Assembly (NCBI RefSeq): GCF_023721755.1 | Contig: NZ_JAMDLH010000012.1 | Span: 1-64,000 of the forward strand | Direction of reading: 5' to 3' | Length of the DNA stretch: 64,000 nt | DNA from: Pleomorphomonas sp. NRK KF1 | GTDB lineage: Bacteria > Pseudomonadota > Alphaproteobacteria > Rhizobiales > Pleomorphomonadaceae | In this document: positions 16,337 through 25,967 of the stretch, piece after piece | Position numbering within the stretch: the stretch's first letter is position 1 | Layout of the letters: each line of letters begins with the position of its first letter | Position numbers and translations under genes: made by a program | The notes under the pieces: generated by a model | Told to the model about the DNA's origin: nothing | Seen by the model: the letters and a program-made list of their open reading frames with translations, nothing else | The model's database searches: none

Positions 16337-17919
16337 ACGTGCCTTCAAGACTGCTAGCCGCATCCCTGCTGGCCAGCGCCGCCCTCGTTGGCGTCGCCTC
16401 GGCCGAAACGACGCTGCGCCTGGACGAGACGCCGATCGGCGAGCTCGATCCGGCGAAGGCGACCGACTACGCCGACTCCATCCTGATGTTCAACGTCTAC
16501 GACACGCTTGTCATCCCCAAGCAGGGCGAGGCCGGCTACCAGCCGTTCCTGGCCGAGAGCTGGACGCAGGACGGCAACAGCTTCACCTTCAAGCTGCGCC
16601 CCGACGTCAAGTTCCAGAGCGGCAACGCGCTGACCGCCGACGACGTGGTGTTCTCCTTCGATCGCATGATGGCGATCAAGAGCGGCTTCTCCTTCCTGTT
16701 CGACAATGTCGAGAAGGCCGAGGCGGTCGACGCCACGACCGTCAAGTTCACCACCAAGTTCCCGTATGCGCCCTTCGTCGCGGCGCTGGTTCGCCTGCCG
16801 ATCCTCGACAAGAAGCTGGTGATGGAACACCTCGGCGACGGCGAGGGTGAGATGAAGGATTGGGGGCAGGCCTGGCTCAACCTCAACACCGCCGGTTCGG
16901 GCGCCTATACGGTCGTCTCGCACGATCCCCAGGCCGAAACCGTCATGGCCAAGAATCCCGGCTATTTCCTTGGTGTGCCCGAGGCGGCGCCCGACAAGGT
17001 GCGCCTGCGCTACGGTCTTGAAGCGGCGACCGTGCGCACGCTGATCAGCCAGGGCGAACACGACATCTCCTCGCAGTGGCTGCCGCCCGAGGTGCTGAAG
17101 TCGCTGTCCAAGGACGGCTTCAAGCTTCTGACGGAGTCCGGTACCGCCCAGCTCTACATCAAGCTCAACACCGCCAAGCCGCCCTTCGACGATCAGGAGT
17201 GCCGGCTCGCCATCGCCAACGCCTTCGACTACTCGACCGGCATCAAGATGGTGGCGGTGACCGACACGGTCTCGCAGGGCGCGCCGTCGACCGGCGCCAT
17301 TCCCGTCGGCGGCATGGGCGCCGATCCCGACGCGCCAGCCTTCAAGCAGGATCTCGACGCCGCCAAGGCCCATCTCGCCAAGTGCAAGTACAAGCCCGAG
17401 GACATGAACGTCGAGCTGTCGTGGATCGGCGAGGTTCCGCTCGAGGAGCGCTTCGCCCTGCTTCTCCAGGCCAACCTCAACCAGATCGGCGTCAAGTCCG
17501 AGATCAAGAAGGTTCCCTGGACGCTGTTCACCGAGCAGGTGACCAAGCCCGAGAACACGCCCAACGTCTCGCAGGTGTTCGTCGACACCATGGACGGCGA
17601 CACCGATACGCTGCTCTACAGCATGTATCACTCCAGTGCCGGCGGCACCTGGATGTCGCCCGAGTATCTGAAGGACTCGGAGGTCGACAGCCTGCTCGAC
17701 AAGGGGCGGGCGAGCGCCAGCGAAGCCGAGCGTAGCGAGATCTACAAGGCGCTCGACAAGCGGCTCATCGCGCTGGCGCCCACCATCTACGCGCAGAACC
17801 AGCGAGCGGTGTTCGCCGCCTCCGACAAGGTGAGCGTCCCCGCCCTTGAGGACCCGGCCAAGGCGTTCCGCGTCGCCGCCTTCGGTTTCACCTTCCGCCT
17901 CATGGAAATGCATCCCTGA
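16333..17919 (+). CDS. Family-5 ABC transporter substrate-binding protein
   Basis: This is the periplasmic binding protein of an oligopeptide/nickel-type importer. The 528-residue precursor has a signal peptide ending near VASAET. The SBP_bac_5 pattern is readable: LDPAKATDYADSILMFNVYD, then PFLAESWTQDGNSFTFKLRPDVKF near the N-terminus. It is coupled to the XRE-cupin regulator upstream and followed by two permeases and two ATPases. The downstream hydantoinase genes suggest a cyclic amide, pyroglutamyl or small peptide-like ligand, but binding residues cannot be judged here. Confidence 0.92.
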   Translation: MNVPSRLLAASLLASAALVGVASAETTLRLDETPIGELDPAKATDYADSILMFNVYDTLVIPKQGEAGYQPFLAESWTQDGNSFTFKLRPDVKFQSGNALTADDVVFSFDRMMAIKSGFSFLFDNVEKAEAVDATTVKFTTKFPYAPFVAALVRLPILDKKLVMEHLGDGEGEMKDWGQAWLNLNTAGSGAYTVVSHDPQAETVMAKNPGYFLGVPEAAPDKVRLRYGLEAATVRTLISQGEHDISSQWLPPEVLKSLSKDGFKLLTESGTAQLYIKLNTAKPPFDDQECRLAIANAFDYSTGIKMVAVTDTVSQGAPSTGAIPVGGMGADPDAPAFKQDLDAAKAHLAKCKYKPEDMNVELSWIGEVPLEERFALLLQANLNQIGVKSEIKKVPWTLFTEQVTKPENTPNVSQVFVDTMDGDTDTLLYSMYHSSAGGTWMSPEYLKDSEVDSLLDKGRASASEAERSEIYKALDKRLIALAPTIYAQNQRAVFAASDKVSVPALEDPAKAFRVAAFGFTFRLMEMHP

Positions 17920-17975
17920 CCGATATTGGAGGCGGATCCTCGGTTCCGCCTCCACCGTCCCCGGAACCCATCGAC

Positions 17976-19001
17976 ATGTCGCCAGTCGTTCGTCTGCTGA
18001 TCAAGCGGATCGCCACGTCGTTTATCGTGCTCGTCGGCGTCTCGCTTCTGATCTTCACCATCGCCCGTGTCATCCCGGGCGATCCCGCTCGCATCGCCCT
18101 CGGTCCGAACGCCTCGGCCGAGGCGGTGGAGGCCCTGCGCGACAAGCTGCACCTCAACGACGCCTTCGTGGTGCAGTATGGCTACTTCGTCGCGGATCTG
18201 GCGCGCGGCGACCTCGGGCAGTCGCTCTATTCCAACCGGCCCGTCACCGCCGACATCGCCGCCTATCTGCCGGCGACGCTGGAACTGGTGTTCTTCGCCG
18301 GCACGACGATGATCCTGATCGGCGTGCCGCTCGGCATGCTGGCCGCCCGCTACCGCGACCGGCCGCTCGACCACGGCATCCGCCTGTTCACCATGCTCGG
18401 CGTGTCGGCGCCCGATTTCGTCTGGGCGGTGATCCTGATGTTGATCTTCGCCTATTTCCTGCCAATCTTCCCGATCGCCGGGCGAATTTCCGACAGCTTC
18501 GCCGTGCCGCCGGTGACCGGCTTTCTCACCATCGACAGCCTGATTGCCGGCGATTTCGCCGCCTTCGGCAACGTTCTCTGGCATCTGGCGTTGCCGGCCT
18601 TCGCGCTGTCGTTTGCCGGCATCGGCCAGTCGGCGCGTCTCACCCGCGCCAACATGGTCGAGACCTACCGCAAGCCCTTCATCGAGATGGCGCTGGCCTT
18701 CGGCTTCCCGCAGGGGCGGATTGCCCGACGCTTCGCCTTCAAGCCGTCGATGATCCCGTCGCTGACGGTGATCGGCCTCGACCTCGCTTCCATGCTGGGC
18801 AATGCCTTCCTGGTCGAGCAGATCTTCGCCTGGCCGGGCCTGTCGCGCTACGGCGTGGCGGTCATCCTGCGCAAGGATCTCAACGCCATCGTCGGCACCG
18901 TGCTGATCATTTCGGCCATGTTCCTGATCGTCAACATCGTGGTCGATCTCCTGGTGGCGCTGATCAACCCGCGCATCCGCCTGTCCCAGAGGTCGTCATG
19001 A
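17976..19001 (+). CDS. ABC importer permease, DppB type
   Basis: The 341-residue inner-membrane permease has about six helices and a large periplasmic loop after the first. The opening LIKRIATSFIVLVGVSLLIFT and RVIPGDPARIALGPNA are typical of DppB/OppB. The cytoplasmic EAA-type coupling loop lies around IEMALAFGFPQGRIARRFAFK. It follows the binding protein after 56 bases and overlaps the next permease gene by four bases (ATGA). Confidence 0.93.
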   Translation: MSPVVRLLIKRIATSFIVLVGVSLLIFTIARVIPGDPARIALGPNASAEAVEALRDKLHLNDAFVVQYGYFVADLARGDLGQSLYSNRPVTADIAAYLPATLELVFFAGTTMILIGVPLGMLAARYRDRPLDHGIRLFTMLGVSAPDFVWAVILMLIFAYFLPIFPIAGRISDSFAVPPVTGFLTIDSLIAGDFAAFGNVLWHLALPAFALSFAGIGQSARLTRANMVETYRKPFIEMALAFGFPQGRIARRFAFKPSMIPSLTVIGLDLASMLGNAFLVEQIFAWPGLSRYGVAVILRKDLNAIVGTVLIISAMFLIVNIVVDLLVALINPRIRLSQRSS

Positions 19002-19831
19002 AGCGAGCGGTTTTCATCCTCCTGCGCAACCCGCTGTCGGTGCTCGGTCTGGCACTGGTGGGCCTCGTCGTGCTGGCCGCCGTCTTCGCCGACTACGTGG
19101 CCCCGTTCCCCGACCACAAGGGCGCTGTCGTCGACTTCCTCAACTTCAACAAGGCGCCGGAGTGGCCCTATCTGTTCGGCACCGATCTGGTCGGCCGCGA
19201 CATCCTGAGCCGCATCCTGTTCGCCTATCGCATCTCGCTGACCCTCGGCGTCGTCGTGCTGGCGCTCGCCGTGCCGGTGGGCGTCACCGTCGGGCTGATC
19301 GCCGGTTACATCGGCGGACGGACCGAGTTCGTGCTGATGCGCGTCACCGACGTCTTCCTGTCCATTCCGCCCTTGGTGCTGGCCATGTCGATGATGGGCC
19401 TGCTGGAGCCGTCGCTGACCAACGGCATGATGGCGGTCACCGTCATGTGGTGGCCCTGGTATGCCCGCCTCGTCTACAACCTGACCCGATCGGAGCGCGA
19501 GGAGGGCTATGTTCTCGCCGCCGAGGTGATCGGCGCCTCGCGACTGCATGTGATGTTCCGCGAGATCCTGCCGAACTGCGTGCCGTCGATCCTGACCAAG
19601 ATGACGATCGACTTCGGCTTCGTCATCCTGATCGCCTCATCCTTGTCCTTCCTGGGCCTCGGCGTGCAGCCGCCGACCCCCGACCTTGGGTCGATGGTGG
19701 CCGAGGGCGCCAAGTACCTGCCCGACAGCTGGTGGCTGACGGTGTTTCCCGGCCTCGCCATCCTCGTGGTGGTGTTCGGTTTCAACCTGATCGGCGACGC
19801 CCTGCGCGAAATCCTGGGGGTCGAGCAATGA
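18998..19831 (+). CDS. ABC importer permease, DppC type
   Basis: The 277-residue permease is the partner of the preceding DppB-type subunit. It has an N-terminal membrane helix, then HLFGTDLVGRDILSRI-like sequence (YLFGTDLVGRDILSRILFA) typical of DppC. The coupling loop is YVLAAEVIGASRLHVMFREI. The final helices contain SFLGLGVQPPTPDLGSMVAE, a family hallmark. Starts and stops overlap both neighbours by ATGA. Confidence 0.93.
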   Translation: MKRAVFILLRNPLSVLGLALVGLVVLAAVFADYVAPFPDHKGAVVDFLNFNKAPEWPYLFGTDLVGRDILSRILFAYRISLTLGVVVLALAVPVGVTVGLIAGYIGGRTEFVLMRVTDVFLSIPPLVLAMSMMGLLEPSLTNGMMAVTVMWWPWYARLVYNLTRSEREEGYVLAAEVIGASRLHVMFREILPNCVPSILTKMTIDFGFVILIASSLSFLGLGVQPPTPDLGSMVAEGAKYLPDSWWLTVFPGLAILVVVFGFNLIGDALREILGVEQ

Positions 19832-20718
19832 CAGCGCCCACGCTTGCCATCGACGACCTCCGTCTCGGCTTCCGCGGTTGGGCCGGCACGGTGGAAGTGC
19901 TGCACGGCATCTCGCTGCATATCGCCAAGGGCGAGCGCGTCGCACTGGTTGGCGAAAGCGGGTCCGGCAAGTCGGTCACCGCCCGCCTCGTGCTGGGTCT
20001 CGTGCAGGAGCTGCGCGGCGCCCGCTATTCGGGGCGGATGGCCTTCGAGGGGCGCGACCTCGGCGCGCTGTCGCGCCGGGAGCGCGAGGCGCTGAGGGGC
20101 GACCGCATCTCCATGATCTTCCAGGACCCGACGTCGTCGCTCAATCCGGTCTACACCATCGGCACGCTGTTCCACGAGGTGCTGCTGCGCGGCACTCCGG
20201 GCATCGGCACGGCCGAGGCGCGGGAGAGGGCGGTGGCGGCGCTCGCCGATGTCGCCATAGCCGATCCCGGGCGGGTTCTGAGCTCCTACGCCTTCCAGCT
20301 GTCGGGCGGCATGAACCAGCGCGTTCTGATCGCCATGGCGCTCGCCAACAATCCCGCCCTTCTGCTCGCCGACGAACCCGGTACGGCGCTCGACGTGACG
20401 GTGCAGGCCCAGACGCTGACCCTCATGCAGCAACTGGTCGCCCGCCATGGCACCTCCATGCTGTTCATCTCGCACAATCTCGGCGTCGTCCGCGAGTTCG
20501 CCGATCGGGTCTACGTCATCTACAAGGGGCGCATCGTCGAGCAGGGACCGACCGAGGCGCTGTTCGACAATCCGCTCCATCCCTACACGCGGGCGCTGAT
20601 GGCCGCCGTTCCCCGCATCACCGGCGAGGGAATCCCGGAAATTGACGAGGAACAGACCGGCTTCTACGCCCCGCTCGTCGCCCATCCCGGCCATTCGGAA
20701 GCGGAGCTCCGGCCATGA
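19828..20718 (+). CDS. ABC importer ATPase, DppD type
   Basis: The 296-residue ATPase energises uptake through the two preceding permeases. Walker A is GESGSGKS (residues about 43-50) and the Q-loop segment is [12 protein letters not shown]. The signature reads LSGGMNQR, where family members usually have LSGGMRQR, and Walker B is [12 protein letters not shown]. The oligopeptide-type C-terminal extension with [15 protein letters not shown] is present. ATGA overlaps link it to both neighbours. Confidence 0.93.
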   Translation: MTAPTLAIDDLRLGFRGWAGTVEVLHGISLHIAKGERVALVGESGSGKSVTARLVLGLVQELRGARYSGRMAFEGRDLGALSRREREALRGDRISMIFQDPTSSLNPVYTIGTLFHEVLLRGTPGIGTAEARERAVAALADVAIADPGRVLSSYAFQLSGGMNQRVLIAMALANNPALLLADEPGTALDVTVQAQTLTLMQQLVARHGTSMLFISHNLGVVREFADRVYVIYKGRIVEQGPTEALFDNPLHPYTRALMAAVPRITGEGIPEIDEEQTGFYAPLVAHPGHSEAELRP

Positions 20719-21527
20719 AGCCCCTTCTCCAGGTGTTCGAGGTCAGCAAGACGTTCGATGCCGGCGGCAAACCCGTGCGGGCGCTCGACGGCGTTTCCTT
20801 CAGCGTGCTCGCCGGCGAGTGCCTCGCCATCGTCGGCGAGAGCGGCTCGGGCAAGAGCACCATCGCCAACATCGTGCTCGGCATCTACCAGCCGACCTCG
20901 GGTGCGTTGCTGTTCCAGGACAAGGAGTTGCCCGACGTCCGGCCGCTGGCCCTCAAGCAGGCGATCCAGCTGGTCCAGCAGAATCCGCTGTCGTCGCTCA
21001 ACCCGCGCCGCAGCGTCGGGGCGTCGATCCGCCTCGCCCTCGACGTCCACGACATCGGCGACCGGGCCGGGCGCAAGGCGCGGGTCGGCGAACTCCTGGA
21101 AGAGGTTGGGTTGCCGGCCGATTTCGCCGGCCGCTCGCCCGCCGCGCTGTCCGGCGGGCAGCGTCAGCGCGTCGCCATCGCCCGGGCGCTCGCCTGTCGG
21201 TCGGAACTGCTGGTGCTCGACGAGCCGACCTCGGCGCTCGACGTGCTGGTTCAGGCCCGTGTGCTGAAGCTTCTGGCCGACATCCGTCGGGCGCGCCGGC
21301 TGACCTACATCTTCATCACCCACGACCTTGCCGTGGTGCGCAACATCGCCGACCGGGTCGCGGTGTTCGAGAAGGGGCGGCTCGTCGAGATCGCGCCGAC
21401 CGCCGACCTGTTCGCCAACCCCAGCCATCCCTACACCCGCCGCCTGATCTCGGCGGTTCCCGTGACCAGCCGGCGCGAAGCGGAATTGCGCGACCGGCTT
21501 CAGGAGCCTCTCGATGCCGACCTTTGA
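20715..21527 (+). CDS. ABC importer ATPase, DppF type
   Basis: The 270-residue ATPase is the second nucleotide-binding subunit. Walker A is GESGSGKST, the Q-loop QLVQQNPLSSLNPRR, the signature LSGGQRQR, Walker B LLVLDEPTSALD, and the H-loop FITHDLAVV. The DppF-type C-terminal SHPYTRRLISAVP is present. Its last 14 bases overlap the GAF gene that follows, so the importer genes and the downstream enzymes are one transcript. Confidence 0.93.
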   Translation: MKPLLQVFEVSKTFDAGGKPVRALDGVSFSVLAGECLAIVGESGSGKSTIANIVLGIYQPTSGALLFQDKELPDVRPLALKQAIQLVQQNPLSSLNPRRSVGASIRLALDVHDIGDRAGRKARVGELLEEVGLPADFAGRSPAALSGGQRQRVAIARALACRSELLVLDEPTSALDVLVQARVLKLLADIRRARRLTYIFITHDLAVVRNIADRVAVFEKGRLVEIAPTADLFANPSHPYTRRLISAVPVTSRREAELRDRLQEPLDADL

Positions 21528-22026
21528 CCAAGACGCCTTCCTTGCCCGCCTCGCCGAGCCGGGCAACCAGCCACACGCGGCCTTCGAGGCCCTGAAGGAC
21601 CTGGTGGTCGAAGAGGTTGGCGCCAAGCTGTTCACGGTGACCACGGTCGAGACCGGCACCATGCATTCGGAACGCCTCTACTCCAACATGCCCGACGCCT
21701 ATCCGGTCTACGGCCTCAAGCCCTACGAGGACAACGACTGGACCGAGATCGTCCTGCGCGGCAAGCGCACATTCGTCGCCAACACCATCGAGGACATCGC
21801 CAAGGTGTTCTTCGACAGCGAGCTGATCCAGTCGCTGGGCTGCGAATCCTGCATCAACGTGCCGCTCATCGTCGACGGCCGGGTGATCGGCACGCTCAAC
21901 TGCCTGCACGACGCCGGCTACTACACGCCGGACCGGGTGGCCGCCGCCGAGGCGCTGAAGCTCGCCGGTACGGTCTGCGTTCTGTTCAATAGCAAGCTGA
22001 AGGCCGAGGAGGCCGCCCATGTCTGA
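21514..22026 (+). CDS. GAF-domain protein in the hydantoinase operon
   Basis: The 170-residue protein is essentially a single GAF fold: an N-terminal helix (AAFEALKDLVVEEVGAKLFT), central strands, and SCINVPLIVDGRVIGTLNCL near the end. A Cys-x2-Cys pair (GCESC) lies in the ligand-pocket region. There is no effector domain, so it may bind a small molecule or act as a stand-alone enzyme, as some free GAF proteins do. It overlaps the upstream ATPase by 14 bases and the hydantoinase A gene by 8, so it works with them. The exact role is unknown. Confidence 0.85.
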   Translation: MPTFDQDAFLARLAEPGNQPHAAFEALKDLVVEEVGAKLFTVTTVETGTMHSERLYSNMPDAYPVYGLKPYEDNDWTEIVLRGKRTFVANTIEDIAKVFFDSELIQSLGCESCINVPLIVDGRVIGTLNCLHDAGYYTPDRVAAAEALKLAGTVCVLFNSKLKAEEAAHV

Positions 22027-24088
22027 GAAAACGTTGCGCGTTGCCACCGACGTCGGCGGCACCTTCACCGATCTCGTCGCCTTCGAAACCGATATGGCGA
22101 CCGGGCGGTCGCGGATCGTCACCGCCAAGACCGACACGACGCCGCCGAACTTCGAGGCGGGCGTGCTCAACGTTTTGACCAAGGGCGGCATCGATCCGGC
22201 GGCCATCGACTTTCTCGCCCACGGCACCACGGTGGTGATCAACGCGCTGACCGAGCGCAAGGGCGGCAAGGTCGGCCTCGTCACCACGCTCGGTTTCCGC
22301 GACAGCCTGGAAATCGCCCGTGGCAACCGGCCCGATTTCTTCAACCTCTATTACAAGAAGCCGCCGGTGTTCGTGCCGCGCCACCTGCGCCGCGAACTGC
22401 CCGGCCGCATGACCTACAAGGGGCTGGAGACCGAGGCGCTCGACCTCGCGCCGCTCGCCGGCATCGTCGCCGACTTCAAGGCCGAAGGCGTCGAGGCGGT
22501 GGCCATCTGCTTCCTGCACTCCTACGCCAACCCGGCGCACGAGCAGGCGGCGCAGGCCGAGATCGCCCGGCTGTGGCCGGAGGTGGCCACGGTGTCCTCG
22601 CACCAGATCAGCCGCGAGTGGCGCGAGTACGAGCGCACCAGCACGGCGGTGATGTCGGCCTATGTCCAGCCGACGGCGGAGCGCTACCTGAAGCGGCTGG
22701 CCTCGGGCCTCGGCGAGCGCGGCTTTGACGGCAACCTCTACGTCATGCAGTCGAACTGCGGCGTCGACACGCTCGACAGCGTGTCGCGCATTCCGATCAC
22801 CATGGTGGAATCCGGCCCGGCCTCGGGTTTCTGGGGCGCCGCCGAACTCGGCAAGCTGATCGGCGAGCCGAACGTGCTGGCCCTCGACATTGGCGGCACC
22901 ACCGCCAAGTGCTCGCTGATCGAGGACGGCAAGGTCAGGATCATGACCGACTACTGGATCGAGAAGAGCCGCACGTCCGCCGGCTATCCGATCATGGTGC
23001 CGGTGGTCGACCTCGTGGAGATCGGCAACGGCGGCGGGTCGATCGCCTGGGTCGACGATTTCGGCAAACTGCACGTCGGGCCGCAGTCGGCCGGCGCCCA
23101 GCCGGGACCGGCCGCCTACGGGCGCGGCGGCACCAGCGCCACCACCACCGACGCCAACCTCTGGCTCGGCCGCATCAACCGCGATTATTTCTGCGGCGGC
23201 GCGGTGAAGGCCGACATGGACGCGGCCAGCCTGGCCATGACCGACCTTGGCGCCAAGCTGGGCGTTTCGGCCGACGAGGCGGCGCGCGGCATCATCCGCA
23301 TCGCCAACAACAACATGGTCAACGCGCTGAAGCTGGTGTCGCTCAACCGGGGCTTCGACCCGCGCGACTTCACGCTGGTCGCCTTCGGCGGTGGCGGCGC
23401 CATGCACGCGGTGGCGCTCGGCAGCGAGTTGGGCGCCAAGAAGGTGGTGATCCCGGCCGGCGCCTCGGTGTTCTCGGCCTGGGGCATGATGATGTCGGAC
23501 CTCCGGCGCGACTATTTCGTCACCCACCTCGCCGATCTCGGGCCGGGCGCGGCCTCCGAGATCGAGGGGCTGTTCAAGGAGGCGGAAGCCACGGCGCTCG
23601 CGCAGTTTGCGAGCGAGGGCATCGCGGCCGACAAGGTCGGCTTCCTGCGCTACGGCAAGTTCCGCTATCAGAATCAGGAACATACCACCGAGGTGCTGAT
23701 CGGCGGCGGCGCAGTGTCCGACGCGCGGCTCAGTGAAATCGAGGCCGATTTCCACGACGCCTACAAGCGCGAGTACACCTATCGGCTCGATGCGCCGGTC
23801 GAGCTGGTCGGCATCCACATCGTGGCATCGGCGGAAGTCGGCAAGCTGACGATGGAGGCGCAGCCGCTGTCGAGTGCGCCGGCGGCCAGCGCCCTCAAGG
23901 GCAGGCGCGCGGTCGACTATGCGCTCGAGGGCGTGCATCAGGCCGCCATCTACGATGGCGAGAAGCTGCTGCCGGGCATGCAGTTCGTCGGGCCGGCCAT
24001 CATCGAGGACCCGGGCACCACCGTGGTGATCCACCCTGAGAACAGGGTGTCGATCGACGCCTACGGCAACATCCACATCGAACTCTGA
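22019..24088 (+). CDS. Hydantoinase/oxoprolinase family protein, subunit A
   Basis: The 689-residue subunit belongs to the ATP-dependent HyuA family, which with HyuB opens cyclic imides such as N-methylhydantoin or 5-oxoproline (acetone carboxylases are related). The N-terminal phosphate-binding motif is ATDVGGTFTDLVAFE. The actin-like ATPase second half shows LALDIGGTTAKCSLI near residue 290 and GNGGGSIAWVD near 340. The C-terminal domain contains FGGGGAMHAVALG. It is followed after 17 bases by subunit B and preceded by the GAF gene. Substrate specificity is not readable. Confidence 0.93.
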   Translation: MSEKTLRVATDVGGTFTDLVAFETDMATGRSRIVTAKTDTTPPNFEAGVLNVLTKGGIDPAAIDFLAHGTTVVINALTERKGGKVGLVTTLGFRDSLEIARGNRPDFFNLYYKKPPVFVPRHLRRELPGRMTYKGLETEALDLAPLAGIVADFKAEGVEAVAICFLHSYANPAHEQAAQAEIARLWPEVATVSSHQISREWREYERTSTAVMSAYVQPTAERYLKRLASGLGERGFDGNLYVMQSNCGVDTLDSVSRIPITMVESGPASGFWGAAELGKLIGEPNVLALDIGGTTAKCSLIEDGKVRIMTDYWIEKSRTSAGYPIMVPVVDLVEIGNGGGSIAWVDDFGKLHVGPQSAGAQPGPAAYGRGGTSATTTDANLWLGRINRDYFCGGAVKADMDAASLAMTDLGAKLGVSADEAARGIIRIANNNMVNALKLVSLNRGFDPRDFTLVAFGGGGAMHAVALGSELGAKKVVIPAGASVFSAWGMMMSDLRRDYFVTHLADLGPGAASEIEGLFKEAEATALAQFASEGIAADKVGFLRYGKFRYQNQEHTTEVLIGGGAVSDARLSEIEADFHDAYKREYTYRLDAPVELVGIHIVASAEVGKLTMEAQPLSSAPAASALKGRRAVDYALEGVHQAAIYDGEKLLPGMQFVGPAIIEDPGTTVVIHPENRVSIDAYGNIHIEL

Positions 24089-24105
24089 GCGCGAGCGAGC
24101 CAGCC

Positions 24106-25767
24106 ATGACACACGACGATCCCATCACGCTCGAAATCATCCAGAACTCCCTGCAGGCGACGGCCGACGAAATGTTCGCCGCCATGCGCAAGACGGCGAT
24201 GAGCTCGATCATCTACGAGGTGCTCGACATGGGCACCGGCATTCTCGACGCCAAGGGGCAGCTTGCCAGCTCGGGCGCCGGCATTCCCGGCTTCGTCGGC
24301 GTGCTCGACAAGTCGGTGAAGGTGCTGGTCGACAAGTTCGGCAAGCCCGGCGACGTCGAGCCCGGTGACGTGTTCATCACCAACGATCCCTATTACGGCG
24401 GCGTCACTCACCTCAACGATCTGGTGGTGGCGATGCCGGTGTTCGCCGGCGAGAAGCTGATCGCCTGGACGGCCAACATCGCCCATAACTCCGACGTCGG
24501 CGGCAAGTCGCCGGGGTCGCTGTCGGCCGACGCCACCGACATCTTCCAGGAGGGCCTGCGACTGCCGGCCATCAAGATGATCTCGAAGGGCGAGCCGATC
24601 GCCGGCATCTTCGACATCATCACCGTCAACTCGCGCATGCCCGACTTCCTGCGCGGCGACCTCTGGGCCGCCATCGCCTCGGTGCGCATCGGCGCGCGCC
24701 GGCTGACCGAACTCGCCGAGAAATACGGCGTCGAGACCTTCGAGAAGGCCATGGCCTCGTTCATGGACTACGGCGAGGAGGTGACGCTCAAGGAGCTGGC
24801 CAAGCTGCCGCGCGGCACCTTCGAGCTGACCGAGGAGCAGGACGACGGCCGGCTGTTCAACGTCAAGCTGACGATCTCCGAAAGCGAGTTCGTGGTCGAC
24901 CTGCGCGACAACCCGCCGCAGGATGCCGGTCCCAACAACGCCAGCCGGGACGACGTTCTGGTGTCGGTGCAGGTGATCTTCAAGGCGCTGACCGACCCGC
25001 TGTCGCCGGCCAACGAGGGTACCTTCCGGCCGCTCAAGGTGCTGACCACGGAGGGAACGACCTTCCACGCCAGGGAACCGGCGGCCATCGGCTTCTATTA
25101 CGAGATCGGCATCCGCGTCACCGACCTCATCTGGCGCTGTCTCGCGCCTCACGTGCCGCACAAGCTGCCGGCCGGCCACTTCTCGTCGATCGCCGGCACC
25201 TTCATCGGCGGCATTCACCCCGATACCGGGCGCCAGTACACGATCATCGAACCGCAGATCGGCGGATGGGGCGCGGCCGAGGGGCGCGACGGCAACAACG
25301 CCATCTTCTCGGCCGTCCATGGCGAGACCTACAACTGCCCGGCGGAGATATCGGAAGCCCGCAACGGCCTCATCGTCGACCGCATGGAACTCAACATCGC
25401 CGAGGGTGGCGAGGGTGAGTGGTGCGGTGGTCGCGGCATCCGCGTCGATTACCGCATCCGCCGCGACGACAGCTTCCTGACGCTCGGCTACACCCGCTCG
25501 CGCATTCTGCCGTGGTCGCTGAAGGGCGGCAACGAGGGCAGCGCCAACTATGCCATCGTCGCCAAGAAGGACGGCACGCGGACGCGTTACGCTTACGGTT
25601 CGGGCATCCGCGTCGACGAGGGCGAGGTGATCGAGATCTACACCGCCACCGGCGGCGGCTTCGGCGATCCGGCGGAGCGCGATCCGGCCAAGGTGGCCGC
25701 CGACATCCGCGACGGCTACATCACGCCGGAGCGAGCGAAGGCGGTCTATCCGCAGTCGGCCGGCTGA
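24106..25767 (+). CDS. Hydantoinase B/oxoprolinase family protein, subunit B
   Basis: The 553-residue subunit is the catalytic partner of the preceding HyuA. Family stretches include ITLEIIQNSLQATADEM at the start, VFITNDPYYGGVTHLND near residue 90 and WTANIAHNSDVGGKSPG near 125 with likely metal-binding histidines. GGGFGDPAERDPAKV lies close to the C-terminus. It ends the operon; a strong terminator follows 57 bases downstream. The ABC importer upstream probably delivers the compound this enzyme opens. Confidence 0.93.
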   Translation: MTHDDPITLEIIQNSLQATADEMFAAMRKTAMSSIIYEVLDMGTGILDAKGQLASSGAGIPGFVGVLDKSVKVLVDKFGKPGDVEPGDVFITNDPYYGGVTHLNDLVVAMPVFAGEKLIAWTANIAHNSDVGGKSPGSLSADATDIFQEGLRLPAIKMISKGEPIAGIFDIITVNSRMPDFLRGDLWAAIASVRIGARRLTELAEKYGVETFEKAMASFMDYGEEVTLKELAKLPRGTFELTEEQDDGRLFNVKLTISESEFVVDLRDNPPQDAGPNNASRDDVLVSVQVIFKALTDPLSPANEGTFRPLKVLTTEGTTFHAREPAAIGFYYEIGIRVTDLIWRCLAPHVPHKLPAGHFSSIAGTFIGGIHPDTGRQYTIIEPQIGGWGAAEGRDGNNAIFSAVHGETYNCPAEISEARNGLIVDRMELNIAEGGEGEWCGGRGIRVDYRIRRDDSFLTLGYTRSRILPWSLKGGNEGSANYAIVAKKDGTRTRYAYGSGIRVDEGEVIEIYTATGGGFGDPAERDPAKVAADIRDGYITPERAKAVYPQSAG

Positions 25768-25823
25768 GGGGAATCGGCGTCTGCGGGAGCCAGCGTTCCC
25801 GCCGACGTCCTGGAACGGACGGC

Positions 25824-25866
25824 AACGCACTCGGCGAACGCAAACTCGCTGGGTGCGTTTTCTTTT
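25824..25866 (+). terminator. Intrinsic terminator of the hydantoinase operon
   Basis: A 14-bp stem (25824-25837 with 25846-25859, two G-T pairs) closes an eight-base loop and runs into TTTTCTTTT. It is the clearest rho-independent terminator of the left half of the window. Confidence 0.8.
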
Positions 25867-25890
25867 GGCGGGATTTTCCGTGAGGAGAAG

Positions 25891-25967
25891 TGGTAGCAGC
25901 GGGCGGAATCGAACCGCCGACCTACGGGTTATGAGTCCGTCGCTCTAACCAACTGAGCTACACTGCC
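25891..25967 (-). tRNA. tRNA with CAT anticodon (elongator Met, possibly Ile2)
   Basis: A complete 77-base cloverleaf on the minus strand including encoded CCA (TGG at 25891-25893 on the plus strand). The D-arm (TAGCTCAGTTGGTTAGAGC) and the T-arm (GGCGG-TTCGATT-CCGCC) are canonical. The anticodon loop CTCATAA places CAT at 25933-25931. Position 1 pairs as G-U, and the base pair next to the anticodon loop is A-C. The three G-C pairs of an initiator are absent, so elongator Met is likely, with lysidine-modified Ile2 the alternative. Confidence 0.93.

Noticed and set aside
25891-25967. tRNA as an integration site for a genomic island
   Set aside because: No integrase gene and no direct repeat of the tRNA end were seen on either side within the window.
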